In this document: positions 44,698 to 53,269 of the stretch, piece after piece
Numbering within the stretch: position 1 is the stretch's first letter
Layout of the letters: the number at the start of each line of letters is the position of its first letter
Assembly (NCBI GenBank): GCA_964568795.1
Contig: CAZMRQ010000001.1
Location: 25,548-89,547 of the forward strand
Origin: CAZMRQ01 sp964568795
Lineage (GTDB): Bacteria > Pseudomonadota > Gammaproteobacteria > Comchoanobacterales > Comchoanobacteraceae
Direction of reading: 5' to 3'
Length of the DNA: 64,000 bases
Notes under the pieces: model-generated
Told to the model about the DNA's origin: nothing
The model's database searches: none
What the model saw: only the letters and a program-made list of their open reading frames with translations
Position numbers and translations under genes: made by a program

Positions 44698-45647
44698 GGC
44701 TTATCTCCTTGTGTGATGGGTATTTGAATACGGTGTTTGCGGCGGTTGGGCAGTTGTTGGTATGCAAGCATGACTTGGTCGCTTACATGGCTGAAAGCAG
44801 GATCAGGTTGGCCATTTTGTGCTAATATTGACCAGTTAAATTGACCTAATGAATTCAAAGTGCTATTTCCGGGGTTGTTGCCAAAAGGCTGAATGTCTTT
44901 GTTGCAATGAGGGCAGGAAAGCTGAGAGCCATTAGTCAAGATGCCTAGTATAGGGATATTGGTTTGTTCTAACATATAGGCTGCTCTTGCTACGTCACTA
45001 TGTGCAAGAACATGAGGCTGAGTCACAACAACAGCGGCATTGACAGGGAGCTTCTGCGACATAGTCAGTTGAATATCCCCTGTTCCTGGAGGCATATCTA
45101 TAATCAGAAAATCACACGGTTCCCATGCCGTTTGATAAACCAATTGCAGCAGAGCTTTAGTTGCCATAGGGCCTCGCCAGATCATAGCTTGTTGATCATC
45201 GACTAGGTAAGACATACTCATTAATTGAAAGCCATCTTTTTTTACTGCAGGCCATGATTTTTCATTTGCTTTCAGAGTGTGATGAGGGAAAAATGTTCCT
45301 ATGCTAGGTCCATAGATATCTGCATCAAGCAGGGCTACTTTGGCACCAGCAGCTTGGAGTTGATAGGCCAATTGGACAGCACAGGTGCTTTTACCAACCC
45401 CTCCTTTTCCTGAGCAAATAGCGATGGTGTGTTTAATTTGAGGCAGCGGCGGATGGTTGCATTCTTTGAGCTGATCAGCGATATGGACATGACGATTTAT
45501 TTTTTGTTTTATTTTTTCTTGCGTGTGTGCAGACAACCAGGAGTATACAGTTGCGTGATCCGCTATTTCGCCAATGACAGTGTCATTTAAGTAGAGTTGG
45601 GCATTATTGACGTGGATTTTCATGGAAGGCATGTTTTTTCTTTTCAT
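44694..45647 (-). CDS. mrp: Mrp/ApbC iron-sulfur cluster carrier ATPase
   Basis: P-loop NTPase of the MinD/Mrp class, a carrier that hands Fe-S clusters to apoproteins. The deviant Walker A SGKGGVGKST lies about residue 75; DADIYGPSIG and FLIIDMPPGTGD follow, and the cluster-binding CPHC is in the last third. An N-terminal DUF59-like part is shortened (MKIHVNNAQLYLNDTV...). The true start may be the Met of MKIHVN or MPSMK. Clients in this window include nth, the RnfB-like protein, the Rieske protein and EpmB. It overlaps dcd by 4 nt. Confidence 0.95.
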   Translation of the reverse strand: MKRKNMPSMKIHVNNAQLYLNDTVIGEIADHATVYSWLSAHTQEKIKQKINRHVHIADQLKECNHPPLPQIKHTIAICSGKGGVGKSTCAVQLAYQLQAAGAKVALLDADIYGPSIGTFFPHHTLKANEKSWPAVKKDGFQLMSMSYLVDDQQAMIWRGPMATKALLQLVYQTAWEPCDFLIIDMPPGTGDIQLTMSQKLPVNAAVVVTQPHVLAHSDVARAAYMLEQTNIPILGILTNGSQLSCPHCNKDIQPFGNNPGNSTLNSLGQFNWSILAQNGQPDPAFSHVSDQVMLAYQQLPNRRKHRIQIPITQGDKP

Positions 45648-45650
45648 ATG

Positions 45651-46322
45651 TTAGGTAAGGGTCTGATCAATGTAAAGAAGTTTTTTTATTTGTGCAAGGG
45701 TTGAGGAAATATCATGTGCTTTGATGAGGTGAATGAAGTCTGGGTGAATGCCCTTTAGTTCAGCGAGCATGCTCTCATGATGCACCCAATAATGAGACAA
45801 AGATAAATGGGGGAGGTAGTCTGGCCACAATGCCTTAAGTTGACTCCATTGTTTTTGTGAGCCAATAATGATATGTGAAAAGTGTGCCTCGGGTGGGGGG
45901 ATAGGATTATCAATATGCTGGTAGACACCACAGTATTCAATGTTTTTCAGATTGGCACAGTGCTTTGTCTGATTGTGACGCGGGCCAACAATTCGAATGT
46001 GCTTGTAATGGAAATTTTGGAGGCAATCCAGCACATGCTTCAGTTGGAATGGAGGGCCGAGCAAGTCTATCTTTTCTGGAAAAAGAGCTGCAGTGTGGGG
46101 TCCCACAGCGATATGGCGACATGGCAGGGCCAATTGTTCTTTGGCGTATTTGACAGCATTCTGACTGAGCCAAATAACCGCATTGGGGCACTCAGTTTTG
46201 TATTCATATTTGCAGGCACGTGTATGAAAAGAGCTATAAACCGTATGTTCTAGGTGAAGTTGATGTGATTTTTTTTGCCAGTTGATAGCCGCAGTTGGGG
46301 TGTAGAGTAAGAGGGTTGACAA
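45651..46322 (-). CDS. hemD: Uroporphyrinogen-III synthase, divergent
   Basis: HemD closes hydroxymethylbilane into uroporphyrinogen III. The 223-aa protein is weakly conserved, as the family generally is. Typical blocks: AVIWLSQNAVKYA, RHIAVGPHTAALF and HIRIVGPRHNQTKHCANL with VYQHI. The TTG start at 46322 overlaps the stop region of the entericidin-like gene (TAAATTG), suggesting coupling. Its neighbours on the other strand, hemX/hemY-like genes, support the assignment, as hemD-hemX-hemY is a standard gamma cluster. Confidence 0.75.
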   Translation of the reverse strand: MSTLLLYTPTAAINWQKKSHQLHLEHTVYSSFHTRACKYEYKTECPNAVIWLSQNAVKYAKEQLALPCRHIAVGPHTAALFPEKIDLLGPPFQLKHVLDCLQNFHYKHIRIVGPRHNQTKHCANLKNIEYCGVYQHIDNPIPPPEAHFSHIIIGSQKQWSQLKALWPDYLPHLSLSHYWVHHESMLAELKGIHPDFIHLIKAHDISSTLAQIKKLLYIDQTLT

Positions 46323-46323
46323 T

Positions 46324-46461
46324 TTATAAGTCTTTGCTGTCTTTAGTAGCTGCGTGACTAATTGCTTGGCCTCCCTTGGCTATGTCATCACCAAGTCCTT
46401 GAATGGTGTGGCACCCAACAAGAAGCGAAATGAGTGTGATTAAAAGAAACTGGTACGGCAT
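46324..46461 (-). CDS. Entericidin-like small lipoprotein
   Basis: A 45-aa peptide (MPYQFLLITLISLLVGC...) with a lipobox LLVGC, then HTIQGLGDDIAKGGQAISH and AATKDSKDL. This is the EcnA/EcnB pattern (T-x-x-G-x-G-x-D-I-x-x-G-G-x-A-I-x-x-A-A). Entericidins are tiny membrane lipoproteins that form a toxin-antidote pair in enterobacteria, but single copies are widespread with unclear role. A single gene is seen here, upstream of hemD on the same strand. Confidence 0.85.
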   Translation of the reverse strand: MPYQFLLITLISLLVGCHTIQGLGDDIAKGGQAISHAATKDSKDL

Positions 46462-46801
46462 TAGTATCTCCACTATCTAAATAATCATTATGATTAATGT
46501 CTTGGGAAAGTGCAAGGGACAGAGCATGGATTCAGCTAAGTATGTTAAATAAATGGCCGTTGAAGAGTCGAAGTCATCCATTGCCTGGCAGTATCATTAA
46601 ATAAGGAATTGTTAAATCGTGTATGTTTTATCGATAGTTTTATTCTATTCGTGTTGTGAGCAGAAAGCATCAAAAATTATGGATTTCATAACCCAAGCAT
46701 ATATTGAGTATGGATGCATTTGCAAGATACGCCTTCTGCGACATTTTCTTGGTAATGGTTTGTCCTTATGATAAGATGTAATATCAAGAAGGGAGAAAGA
46801 A
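46462..46801. other. Intergenic region between entericidin-like gene and hemX-like gene
   Basis: About 340 nt hold divergent promoters of the two transcription units. Apart from the Shine-Dalgarno AGAAGGGAGAAAGA before 46802 and a loose GCAGAAAG ... CTTCTGC inverted pair near 46662-46740, I see nothing gene-like. Confidence 0.45.
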
Positions 46802-47263
46802 ATGACGGAGAGCAAGGTCAGTTCTAGGGGAAGTACTTTCAAGGTCAAATTGATGCTTTTTTTTGCCCTTATTATTTGCATGATGTCACTTGTTGAAGTG
46901 CTGAATCTATGGCCAAGAAATAGGAGGGCTGCTTCTTCTCTTTCATTTCACCAGATTGATTGCCCCAGCTGTCGTTGGGCTTTAAGCCAGCAGGCATTCA
47001 TTGACAATGATATTGATCGCAGCATAGCTTTGCTGGCATCGTCTTCAAATTTAAGCGCCTGGTCTATGCCTATGCACTACCAAATCAGTCAACTTAGCAA
47101 GTATAAGAAAAATCCGATTAGCAAAAATTCTGTACAGGGGTTGAACACTTTTGGCCTGTCTATTAAGCGCAAGCATGCCGCGCATTCGCAGAACCCTTTA
47201 GCATTCATGCAGCAAGAGCGTATTTTGCAGTACTATCAGATGGTATTGGAGGCACTGATGTGA
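46802..47263 (+). CDS. Reduced HemX-like membrane protein
   Basis: 153 aa, N-terminal cytoplasmic stretch, one membrane helix (KLMLFFALIICMMSLVEVL) and a soluble rest. The segment DRSIALLASSSNL ... HYQISQLS resembles the late HemX block (ALLQ.ADR.L ... R.AL..D...L). Full HemX proteins have 350-400 aa, so if homologous it has lost the long coiled coil. Position between hemD (divergent) and the hemY-like gene, which it overlaps by 4 nt, is the main support. Confidence 0.5.
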   Translation: MTESKVSSRGSTFKVKLMLFFALIICMMSLVEVLNLWPRNRRAASSLSFHQIDCPSCRWALSQQAFIDNDIDRSIALLASSSNLSAWSMPMHYQISQLSKYKKNPISKNSVQGLNTFGLSIKRKHAAHSQNPLAFMQQERILQYYQMVLEALM

Positions 47264-48441
47264 TTCGCTTTTTATTGACGGTTGTTTTTATTTTTGCTCT
47301 CATGTTTTGGCTGCCTATGCATGAGTCTATTGGTCTTGATTTTTTAGATTATGATGTGAGGATACAGCTTTGGCTTCTCATTTTATTTGAGATTCTTATT
47401 GTGGCTGTGTTGCTTTTTTTATACCGCATTGTACGTGCGGTTATTTGCTTTCCTAGACAGATTGGCCGATTTAATCAAAAACGTTCTCTGCATAAGGCAA
47501 ATCAATGCCGAGAGAAAATGGTGGCTCACTTATTGATGAAACGGGATGACTGTGTTTTGCCTTTGTATAAAGATCTTGCTAATCAAGCACAGTGGTTTGA
47601 TCACATAGTCGGCGCTTTTTCTTCATTGAAATCAGGCAATTTTTTGCTTTTCGACCAGGCTATTGTAGCTATTAAAGAAGCCGGGTTTTCAGAAGAAGTG
47701 ACCAGCATGCTAAGAATTTCGTGTCTTGACTTCATTGAGCGTCAACAGCTGGAGCTTGAAGTTGTGCCTTTACTGCAAAAGACAAAGACCAGTCATTTTG
47801 CTTGGCTGTGGGCTTATAAAAATAAAGAAAGCATCACTGCCCTTGCATGGTTTTATAGCCGCAAGGATGCGAAGTCTTGTCTTTCAGAAAAGTCATACAA
47901 TGCATTATTAGCTGCTGTGGTTAATATGGCCCTTTCTCAATTATCTGTGAAGGAAGTACTTCATTTATTGGACAGTCATGAAAAAAAGAAATCGCCTGTT
48001 TTAGCAGTGATCATCCAAGAGATGCACCGTCTTGGTTTGCGTGAGGAAGCTGCTGCAATGTTAAAGCGTTCTTTGCAAAGAGAAAGTGCCCCTGAGCTGA
48101 TTGTATTAGGCACACTTTTTTTAGCAGATGAACATTGGTCTGCATGGTTTTTGAGTTATAGTCAGGATCAGGAAGGCCTCGAATTTCATAGGATGGCAAC
48201 ACTAGTACATTGGTATCGCCAAGAAGACAAAGAGGCAGTGAGTCGACTCAGTCGGTACTTACGGGTGCTTAACAAGCCTTATTCACAGCTTAATGAGGCT
48301 GTGCTGCCTGAGCTTTCAATGGTTGATGTTCAGCTAATATCGATGGTTTCAGCCAGTACAGGTGATCAAGCCATTTATCGATTAGCTGAAAAAGAGTTAA
48401 GCAGCAGGCAACTGACGTCTCAATACTTTGCCAACGGCTGA
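47260..48441 (+). CDS. hemY: HemY-like inner-membrane TPR protein
   Basis: 393 aa as in E. coli HemY. Two membrane helices at the N-terminus (residues about 4-20 and 38-60, LWLLILFEILIVAVLLFLY) are followed by a basic stretch (RQIGRFNQKRS) and helical repeats of TPR/HAT type. HemY belongs to the proteobacterial hemCDXY cluster but is not a protoporphyrinogen oxidase; its role is uncertain. The last 45 nt overlap the end of fadD in antisense. Confidence 0.75.
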   Translation: MIRFLLTVVFIFALMFWLPMHESIGLDFLDYDVRIQLWLLILFEILIVAVLLFLYRIVRAVICFPRQIGRFNQKRSLHKANQCREKMVAHLLMKRDDCVLPLYKDLANQAQWFDHIVGAFSSLKSGNFLLFDQAIVAIKEAGFSEEVTSMLRISCLDFIERQQLELEVVPLLQKTKTSHFAWLWAYKNKESITALAWFYSRKDAKSCLSEKSYNALLAAVVNMALSQLSVKEVLHLLDSHEKKKSPVLAVIIQEMHRLGLREEAAAMLKRSLQRESAPELIVLGTLFLADEHWSAWFLSYSQDQEGLEFHRMATLVHWYRQEDKEAVSRLSRYLRVLNKPYSQLNEAVLPELSMVDVQLISMVSASTGDQAIYRLAEKELSSRQLTSQYFANG

Positions 48442-50019
48442 TTTGGGTAATTCTCTAATAAACACGATTTTTTTAGGCACTTTGTAGGCCGAGAGATTTT
48501 GGCGGCAGTGTTTGAGTATCTCCTGCTCCGAGCAAGAGACATTTTTCTTAACTATGTAAGCAGCCACTACTTCAGCAGTATACTCTCCTTCCCCAACTAC
48601 ACCGCATTCGAGCACATCTGGGTGTAGTTCAATAACTTCTTCAACTTCCTGAGGGTAAACATTAAAGCCAGAGATAATAACCATGTCTTTGGCTCGGTCT
48701 ATCAAGCAGATTTCTCCATGAGGGGTGAGAAGTCCAATGTCACCGGTTTTAAACCAGCCATCAGGGGTCATAGCTGCATGTGTCTCTTGTGGTTTCTTCC
48801 AGTAGCTTGACATAACTTGGGGTCCTTTGACCCATATCTCACCACATTCTTGCGGCAACGCGGGGACTGTATCATCTTTCATGATTTTGACGAGAGTGTG
48901 CAATACGGGTTGGCCAACTGTTTCACTAAAAGTGTGTTGGTGTTGGGACAGTGCAATAATCGGAGATGTTTCGGATAGGCCGTAACCTTCATCAACGATG
49001 CATCCTGTTTTTTCGTACCACTTTTGTGCAGTTTTTCTATGTGTTTTCATCCCGCCATTGATAGTTTGTCGGAGGTTTTTCCAGTTTATAGTTGTAAATT
49101 CTTTGTGTTTGAGGAGATTTTCCATAAGTGTTTGGATTAAAGCGACGCCGTGGATTGGTTGTGATCGAATGATTTTAATGAGTTTATCTGTATCTCGGGG
49201 GTTGGCCACAAGAAGCCCTTTGGCGCCTTGTGAGAAGCCGATAAGAGAGACAGTGAGAGCAAATATGTGGTATAAGGGAAGGGCCAGTAGTACAGTTGTT
49301 TCACTGCCAGGATGAAAGAGTGATGGCGCAACAGCGTGTTGTCCTTGAATAATGTTATAGAGAATGTTGCGGTGAGTGAGTATAGCTGCTTTAGGCGTTC
49401 CGGTTGTCCCGCCTGTGTATTGCAAGAATGCTCTATCATGCCATTGTATATTTGGTGGTTTCCAGTGAGGGTGTGGCATGTCAAGGAGAGAGGGAAGAGG
49501 GGTGAAATCCTTTATTTGGTGATTTTCTCCCATTCTTTTCACATACTTCATAACCATATGGGCCAGCAAGGCTTTGTGTTTTGGGAAACAATCGCCTATT
49601 TGACTAATGATAACGTGTTTGATTGGGGTTTCTTGCAAGCACTCTTGGAGTGTATGTGCGGCATAATCTAAGATGATGATGGTGTGGCTGCCAGAGTCAA
49701 TAAGCTGATTTTTTAGCTCACGAGTAGTGAGAAGGGGATTGATGTTGACAATAGTAGCTCCACAGAGAAGAGAGGCAAAAATAGAAATCGGGTATTGCAA
49801 GCAATTGGGCAGCATAATCGCTATACGGTCACCAGGGTTAATTCCAAAATCTTGCATCAAAGATGCTGCAAGGGATAATGCTTTATTATGCAGTTCATAA
49901 AAACTTAGCTTTGTGTCAGCATGTTCATAAGCTGTTTTATCGCCAAACTTCTGGCAGGTATGGAGGAATAGTTCATTGATAGAGCTGTATTCGGGGTGAT
50001 GTCTCATTTTTAAAATCAC
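48397..50019 (-). CDS. fadD: Long-chain acyl-CoA synthetase (AMP-forming)
   Basis: ANL-superfamily adenylating enzyme activating fatty acids to acyl-CoA. 540 aa. The P-loop motif is YTGGTTGTPKAAILTH, the aromatic/Asp core YGLSETSPI and WFKTGDIG are present, and the catalytic Lys near the C-terminus is in PKSAVGKVLRR. The start may be M1 or MRHHPEYSS. Could support use of host lipids. Alone on its strand. Confidence 0.92.
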   Translation of the reverse strand: MILKMRHHPEYSSINELFLHTCQKFGDKTAYEHADTKLSFYELHNKALSLAASLMQDFGINPGDRIAIMLPNCLQYPISIFASLLCGATIVNINPLLTTRELKNQLIDSGSHTIIILDYAAHTLQECLQETPIKHVIISQIGDCFPKHKALLAHMVMKYVKRMGENHQIKDFTPLPSLLDMPHPHWKPPNIQWHDRAFLQYTGGTTGTPKAAILTHRNILYNIIQGQHAVAPSLFHPGSETTVLLALPLYHIFALTVSLIGFSQGAKGLLVANPRDTDKLIKIIRSQPIHGVALIQTLMENLLKHKEFTTINWKNLRQTINGGMKTHRKTAQKWYEKTGCIVDEGYGLSETSPIIALSQHQHTFSETVGQPVLHTLVKIMKDDTVPALPQECGEIWVKGPQVMSSYWKKPQETHAAMTPDGWFKTGDIGLLTPHGEICLIDRAKDMVIISGFNVYPQEVEEVIELHPDVLECGVVGEGEYTAEVVAAYIVKKNVSCSEQEILKHCRQNLSAYKVPKKIVFIRELPKSAVGKVLRRQLPAA

Positions 50020-50086
50020 GTATGGCTAACTTAATTATAGCCATGGAGACGCCGGCGGTCTTAAAAATTGATTATTTGACTTTTAT

Positions 50087-50422
50087 TCAATCAGTTATAT
50101 GGCAGTCAGGACTTGTCTGAATTGCGTAAGATTTGTTATTAGTGATCACGGCTTCACAGTTGGGGTGCTTGTTAACTGATCTAATAAGCAGTTGGTTATC
50201 ATCCATTATTGTTATAGTAAAAGTTTTGAAGGTATGGTAATCAGGGATATGATTTTCTAATTCAATGCTAGAGTAGCTACCTATTTCGATGATCTTCTCA
50301 GCGTTGGCGTCGTTATCAGGCTCTATCTTTATGCTCACTTTTTCCTTGTGATGATTAATGATTGAGTTGGCATGAAGTGCACTGGATAAAGCTACTATAC
50401 ATGTTATATAAAGATTTCGCAT
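50087..50422 (-). CDS. Small secreted orphan protein
   Basis: 111 aa with a signal peptide (MRNLYITCIVALSSALHA, cleavage before NSI). The mature part is beta-rich, acidic and has two cysteines (PNCEAV, PDCHITD). No family recognised. Similar in type to the 146-aa protein at 22689. Isolated between fadD and recO. Confidence 0.65.
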   Translation of the reverse strand: MRNLYITCIVALSSALHANSIINHHKEKVSIKIEPDNDANAEKIIEIGSYSSIELENHIPDYHTFKTFTITIMDDNQLLIRSVNKHPNCEAVITNNKSYAIQTSPDCHITD

Positions 50423-50485
50423 ATTTCACCATGTTATTGATACTAACATCTTACCAAAATGCCACGCAGAGTAAAGTGTTTATTA

Positions 50486-51145
50486 TTATTCATTTTTTTC
50501 ATATGCATATATTTTTTTGCTATACCATTTTCTTCCATGAGTCATTTCATCTATGATTCCATGAAGTAATTTTTTTGCACATCGTATGTCATCGAATGTC
50601 ATTGTATGTGACAGTATGCGGTGTATCCTTTGTAAACAGTAAGATCCAGGGGTGTTGTCTTGATGCCATTGAAATCCTTCATTGATATTAAAAGTGATCC
50701 AGCCATGTTTTTTTTGTGGCAGATTATCAAGATTTAGACCGTAGCCTAATTGGCTAATAACAGTTTGTTCAAAGTATCGGCAAATAAAGCTATGACATTT
50801 TTTGTTATTAAGCAAAGCCAAGGATTTCCCGTATTGAAGGAATGCCTCCGGATAAGAAATGTGGAGTGGCAGCAACGAAAGAATAAGTTCATGAAGATAA
50901 AGCAGTGTGATGAGATGGTTGTCTCGGAAATGGTATATGGGGCCCTGGACTTCTTTATTCTGCAGTTTATGCAGCCCTGATCGGTGTTCTTTCCATCTTA
51001 ATTTATAGCAGCAGCCTATTTGCGGGGTGTTTTTTCTGCTAGTTGTGCAGTCAAACCGTCCTGTTTTTTCACCAAAACAGCAGACAATCAGTTGTTTCTC
51101 ACTGAGCCAACGTTGATGAATGATATAGGCTTTTTCGCACTGCAT
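50486..51145 (-). CDS. recO: DNA repair protein RecO, divergent
   Basis: RecO loads RecA on SSB-coated DNA with RecR. The 219-aa sequence has the RecO layout: an N-terminal OB-fold (AYIIHQRWLSEKQLIVCCFGEKTGRF) and a helical part LLYLHELILSLLPLH ... FLQYGKSLALL ... CRYFEQTVISQLGYGLNL. The zinc-type cysteines of some RecO proteins are not obvious. It lies away from era, its usual neighbour, which is at 5.9 kb. Confidence 0.85.
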   Translation of the reverse strand: MQCEKAYIIHQRWLSEKQLIVCCFGEKTGRFDCTTSRKNTPQIGCCYKLRWKEHRSGLHKLQNKEVQGPIYHFRDNHLITLLYLHELILSLLPLHISYPEAFLQYGKSLALLNNKKCHSFICRYFEQTVISQLGYGLNLDNLPQKKHGWITFNINEGFQWHQDNTPGSYCLQRIHRILSHTMTFDDIRCAKKLLHGIIDEMTHGRKWYSKKIYAYEKNE

Positions 51146-51178
51146 AACTAGAAAAGGTGTTTCTCAGTGTGAATGATA

Positions 51179-52519
51179 TCAAAAAAAGGCGAAGGGTTTA
51201 ATACCTGATTTGCGTGTCACAACCGCCATAGCAGAAAAAGAGATAAAACGAAAGACAATGGCTGAATATATCACGCCTGCTGCTCCAAAGTATTTTGCAG
51301 AAACAACCATAGCAATGCATGTCGTGATTGTCTGGGCTATACCTATTTTAGTCTGTATTTCATGATGTCCTGTGTAATACAGTAGAATAGGAAGGCCACC
51401 TAAAAAATAGTTCACAGAGTAGCCTGTAGATGCAATCAGTAGTATAGGATAGAGGTGGACATACTCTTGTCCAAAGTGATGTAGAAGAGGCTGGCCGAAA
51501 AAAGTCTGACAGGTCAAGATTAGAACGACAATGACTAGTCTTATCAAAAGCATCTGATTCCATAGAGTTTGTAGCTTGTCATTCTTTTTTTCTGCTGAAA
51601 ACTCTTGAAAAAAAGGCTTGGCGTAAGTATTGATCGGGGTTGTTAGTACATAATAAACACTTGTTAGAATTGTGATCACGGAGTAAAAGCCCACCTGCTC
51701 TTCTCCAGGGGACAGCCACTCTAAGAGTAAAATGCCCATAGAAGCGTAGAAACTCATATTCAAAATGTTAAAAAAGCTGGTGGTGGTCAGATTTTCCCAT
51801 TTTGACTTATCAGCGAAGCTTGGTTTTTTGCCAATTTGAGATTTTGACTCATGCCAACACATCAAGGCTGTCACACTGGTAGCACAAAGCTGACTAAGAA
51901 CAAATAGGATTAATAGGTAGCTGGTATTAAGTTCAGCCCCCATCGCTTCTCCAATAGCAATGAAGACAATAAATGTCAGAGGGTATATGAGGGCGGTCGG
52001 CACAGAATAGCTGATGTATTTATGCCGAGCCAAAAGTGGGGCACCCAAAAAATACGATATTCCTAGTATGGGGCTAAATAGCAGCATTAACAGAAAAGGG
52101 TGTAGCTCATACAGCTTACTAATAGGTATATGATGCACTATAGATAAAGTCATATGAAGTGCGATAACTGCAATAATATAAATAGTGCATATGACCATGA
52201 GATTTTTTGTTACCCAGTAAAAGAGGCCAGTTGTATCAGCATTTTTTTTGGAAGCAACGTAAGATGGCAATAAGACGGAGCAAGCCGTGTTCATGCCAAA
52301 GGTAATAAAAACAATCATGAAAACAGCTATTCGTATAGCTGATTTGTAATCACCATATTGATGTGGCAATAAATAATGAGTGAGCTGGGTATTCAAGTAA
52401 TAAAAAGTGATATAAGCTAAAATTCCTAGAATAATGAGATAAAAAATACTGCGAGAATTATGCTTTTTATGAGGTATCAGGTGGTGTTCATGCTGTTCTT
52501 GAAAATGCAGTTGATCCAT
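51179..52519 (-). CDS. Second MOP flippase-type membrane protein
   Basis: 446 aa with about twelve hydrophobic helices (for example FYLIILGILAYITFYYL, RIAVFMIVFITFGMNTA and so on). The YGDYK motif in loop 1 and overall profile match the 434-aa protein at 6717-8021. Probably exports a lipid-linked glycan; a glycosyltransferase gene lies at 57.7 kb. Its start overlaps the 3' end of plsC by 32 nt, so both may be expressed together. Confidence 0.7.
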   Translation of the reverse strand: MDQLHFQEQHEHHLIPHKKHNSRSIFYLIILGILAYITFYYLNTQLTHYLLPHQYGDYKSAIRIAVFMIVFITFGMNTACSVLLPSYVASKKNADTTGLFYWVTKNLMVICTIYIIAVIALHMTLSIVHHIPISKLYELHPFLLMLLFSPILGISYFLGAPLLARHKYISYSVPTALIYPLTFIVFIAIGEAMGAELNTSYLLILFVLSQLCATSVTALMCWHESKSQIGKKPSFADKSKWENLTTTSFFNILNMSFYASMGILLLEWLSPGEEQVGFYSVITILTSVYYVLTTPINTYAKPFFQEFSAEKKNDKLQTLWNQMLLIRLVIVVLILTCQTFFGQPLLHHFGQEYVHLYPILLIASTGYSVNYFLGGLPILLYYTGHHEIQTKIGIAQTITTCIAMVVSAKYFGAAGVIYSAIVFRFISFSAMAVVTRKSGIKPFAFF

Positions 52520-53258
52520 ATAGATTTCCTATCCAGTTATCTTTTGTAGTCCATTGTTTTATTATAGCATCTTTCTGAGTATGATCAACCCATTGCCCTT
52601 CGATTCGAGTATGACAGGACTTTCCTTGTAAAAAAGACCAGAAGGTTAGAGGGAATTGATAGCCTATATGGCAGTCTAGCCATTTAGGGTTTGTTTGAGT
52701 TTTAAGAACTAGCTGTACACCTGTGGGTTTTGGATCAAGGAGATATTTAAACTTATTTTTTTTCTTTTCTGCAAAACGCGTTCCTTCAGGAAAAATAATA
52801 ATGACGGCATGGGGATTGGATTGCACACAGTTTTTAATGAGAGCAATATCAGAGCGTGTCCCATCACGGCTAAGTAACGGGCAGCCCATGAGTTTTGAAG
52901 CTAATCCAAAAATAGGAATCCGTAGTAATTCTTTTTTCATGACAAAAAGCATCACTGGAAGGTGTGCTTGGCAAGCAGTTAAAAGGAGGAAGATATCGAT
53001 CCAACTTTGGTGGTTGGAGGTCATTAAAGTGGGAGGGGGGGTTAAAGACGGCAGCTCGATTTGAAGATTCTTACCAAAAGACCTCCTTGTGAGTGTGGCA
53101 AGTTTGCTGCCCCAGTGAATGAAGAGTTGGTGGGTGCTTGTTTCATGTTTGCATAGACCAAATTTTACCATTAGGCCAGCTAGGATGATTAGCAGGCCAT
53201 CGACAGTACTCCAAAAGAGGAGATAAGACAGTTGGTATATACCAAAAAGAATACGCAT
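52488..53258 (-). CDS. plsC: 1-acyl-sn-glycerol-3-phosphate acyltransferase family protein
   Basis: 256 aa membrane-associated acyltransferase with the catalytic NHQSWID (NHx4D) and the acceptor-binding FPEGTRF. An N-terminal membrane helix (GLLIILAGLMVKFGLC) anchors it. Family members make phosphatidic acid or modify lysophospholipids; the 4-cysteine substrate class cannot be read from sequence. It follows hemC on the same strand with an 11-nt gap. Confidence 0.88.
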   Translation of the reverse strand: MRILFGIYQLSYLLFWSTVDGLLIILAGLMVKFGLCKHETSTHQLFIHWGSKLATLTRRSFGKNLQIELPSLTPPPTLMTSNHQSWIDIFLLLTACQAHLPVMLFVMKKELLRIPIFGLASKLMGCPLLSRDGTRSDIALIKNCVQSNPHAVIIIFPEGTRFAEKKKNKFKYLLDPKPTGVQLVLKTQTNPKWLDCHIGYQFPLTFWSFLQGKSCHTRIEGQWVDHTQKDAIIKQWTTKDNWIGNLYGSTAFSRTA

Positions 53259-53269
53259 AAGAAATGGTC

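Noticed and set aside
45882..46253. 123-aa plus-strand frame inside hemD
   Set aside because: Antisense to the conserved hemD blocks; a shadow frame.
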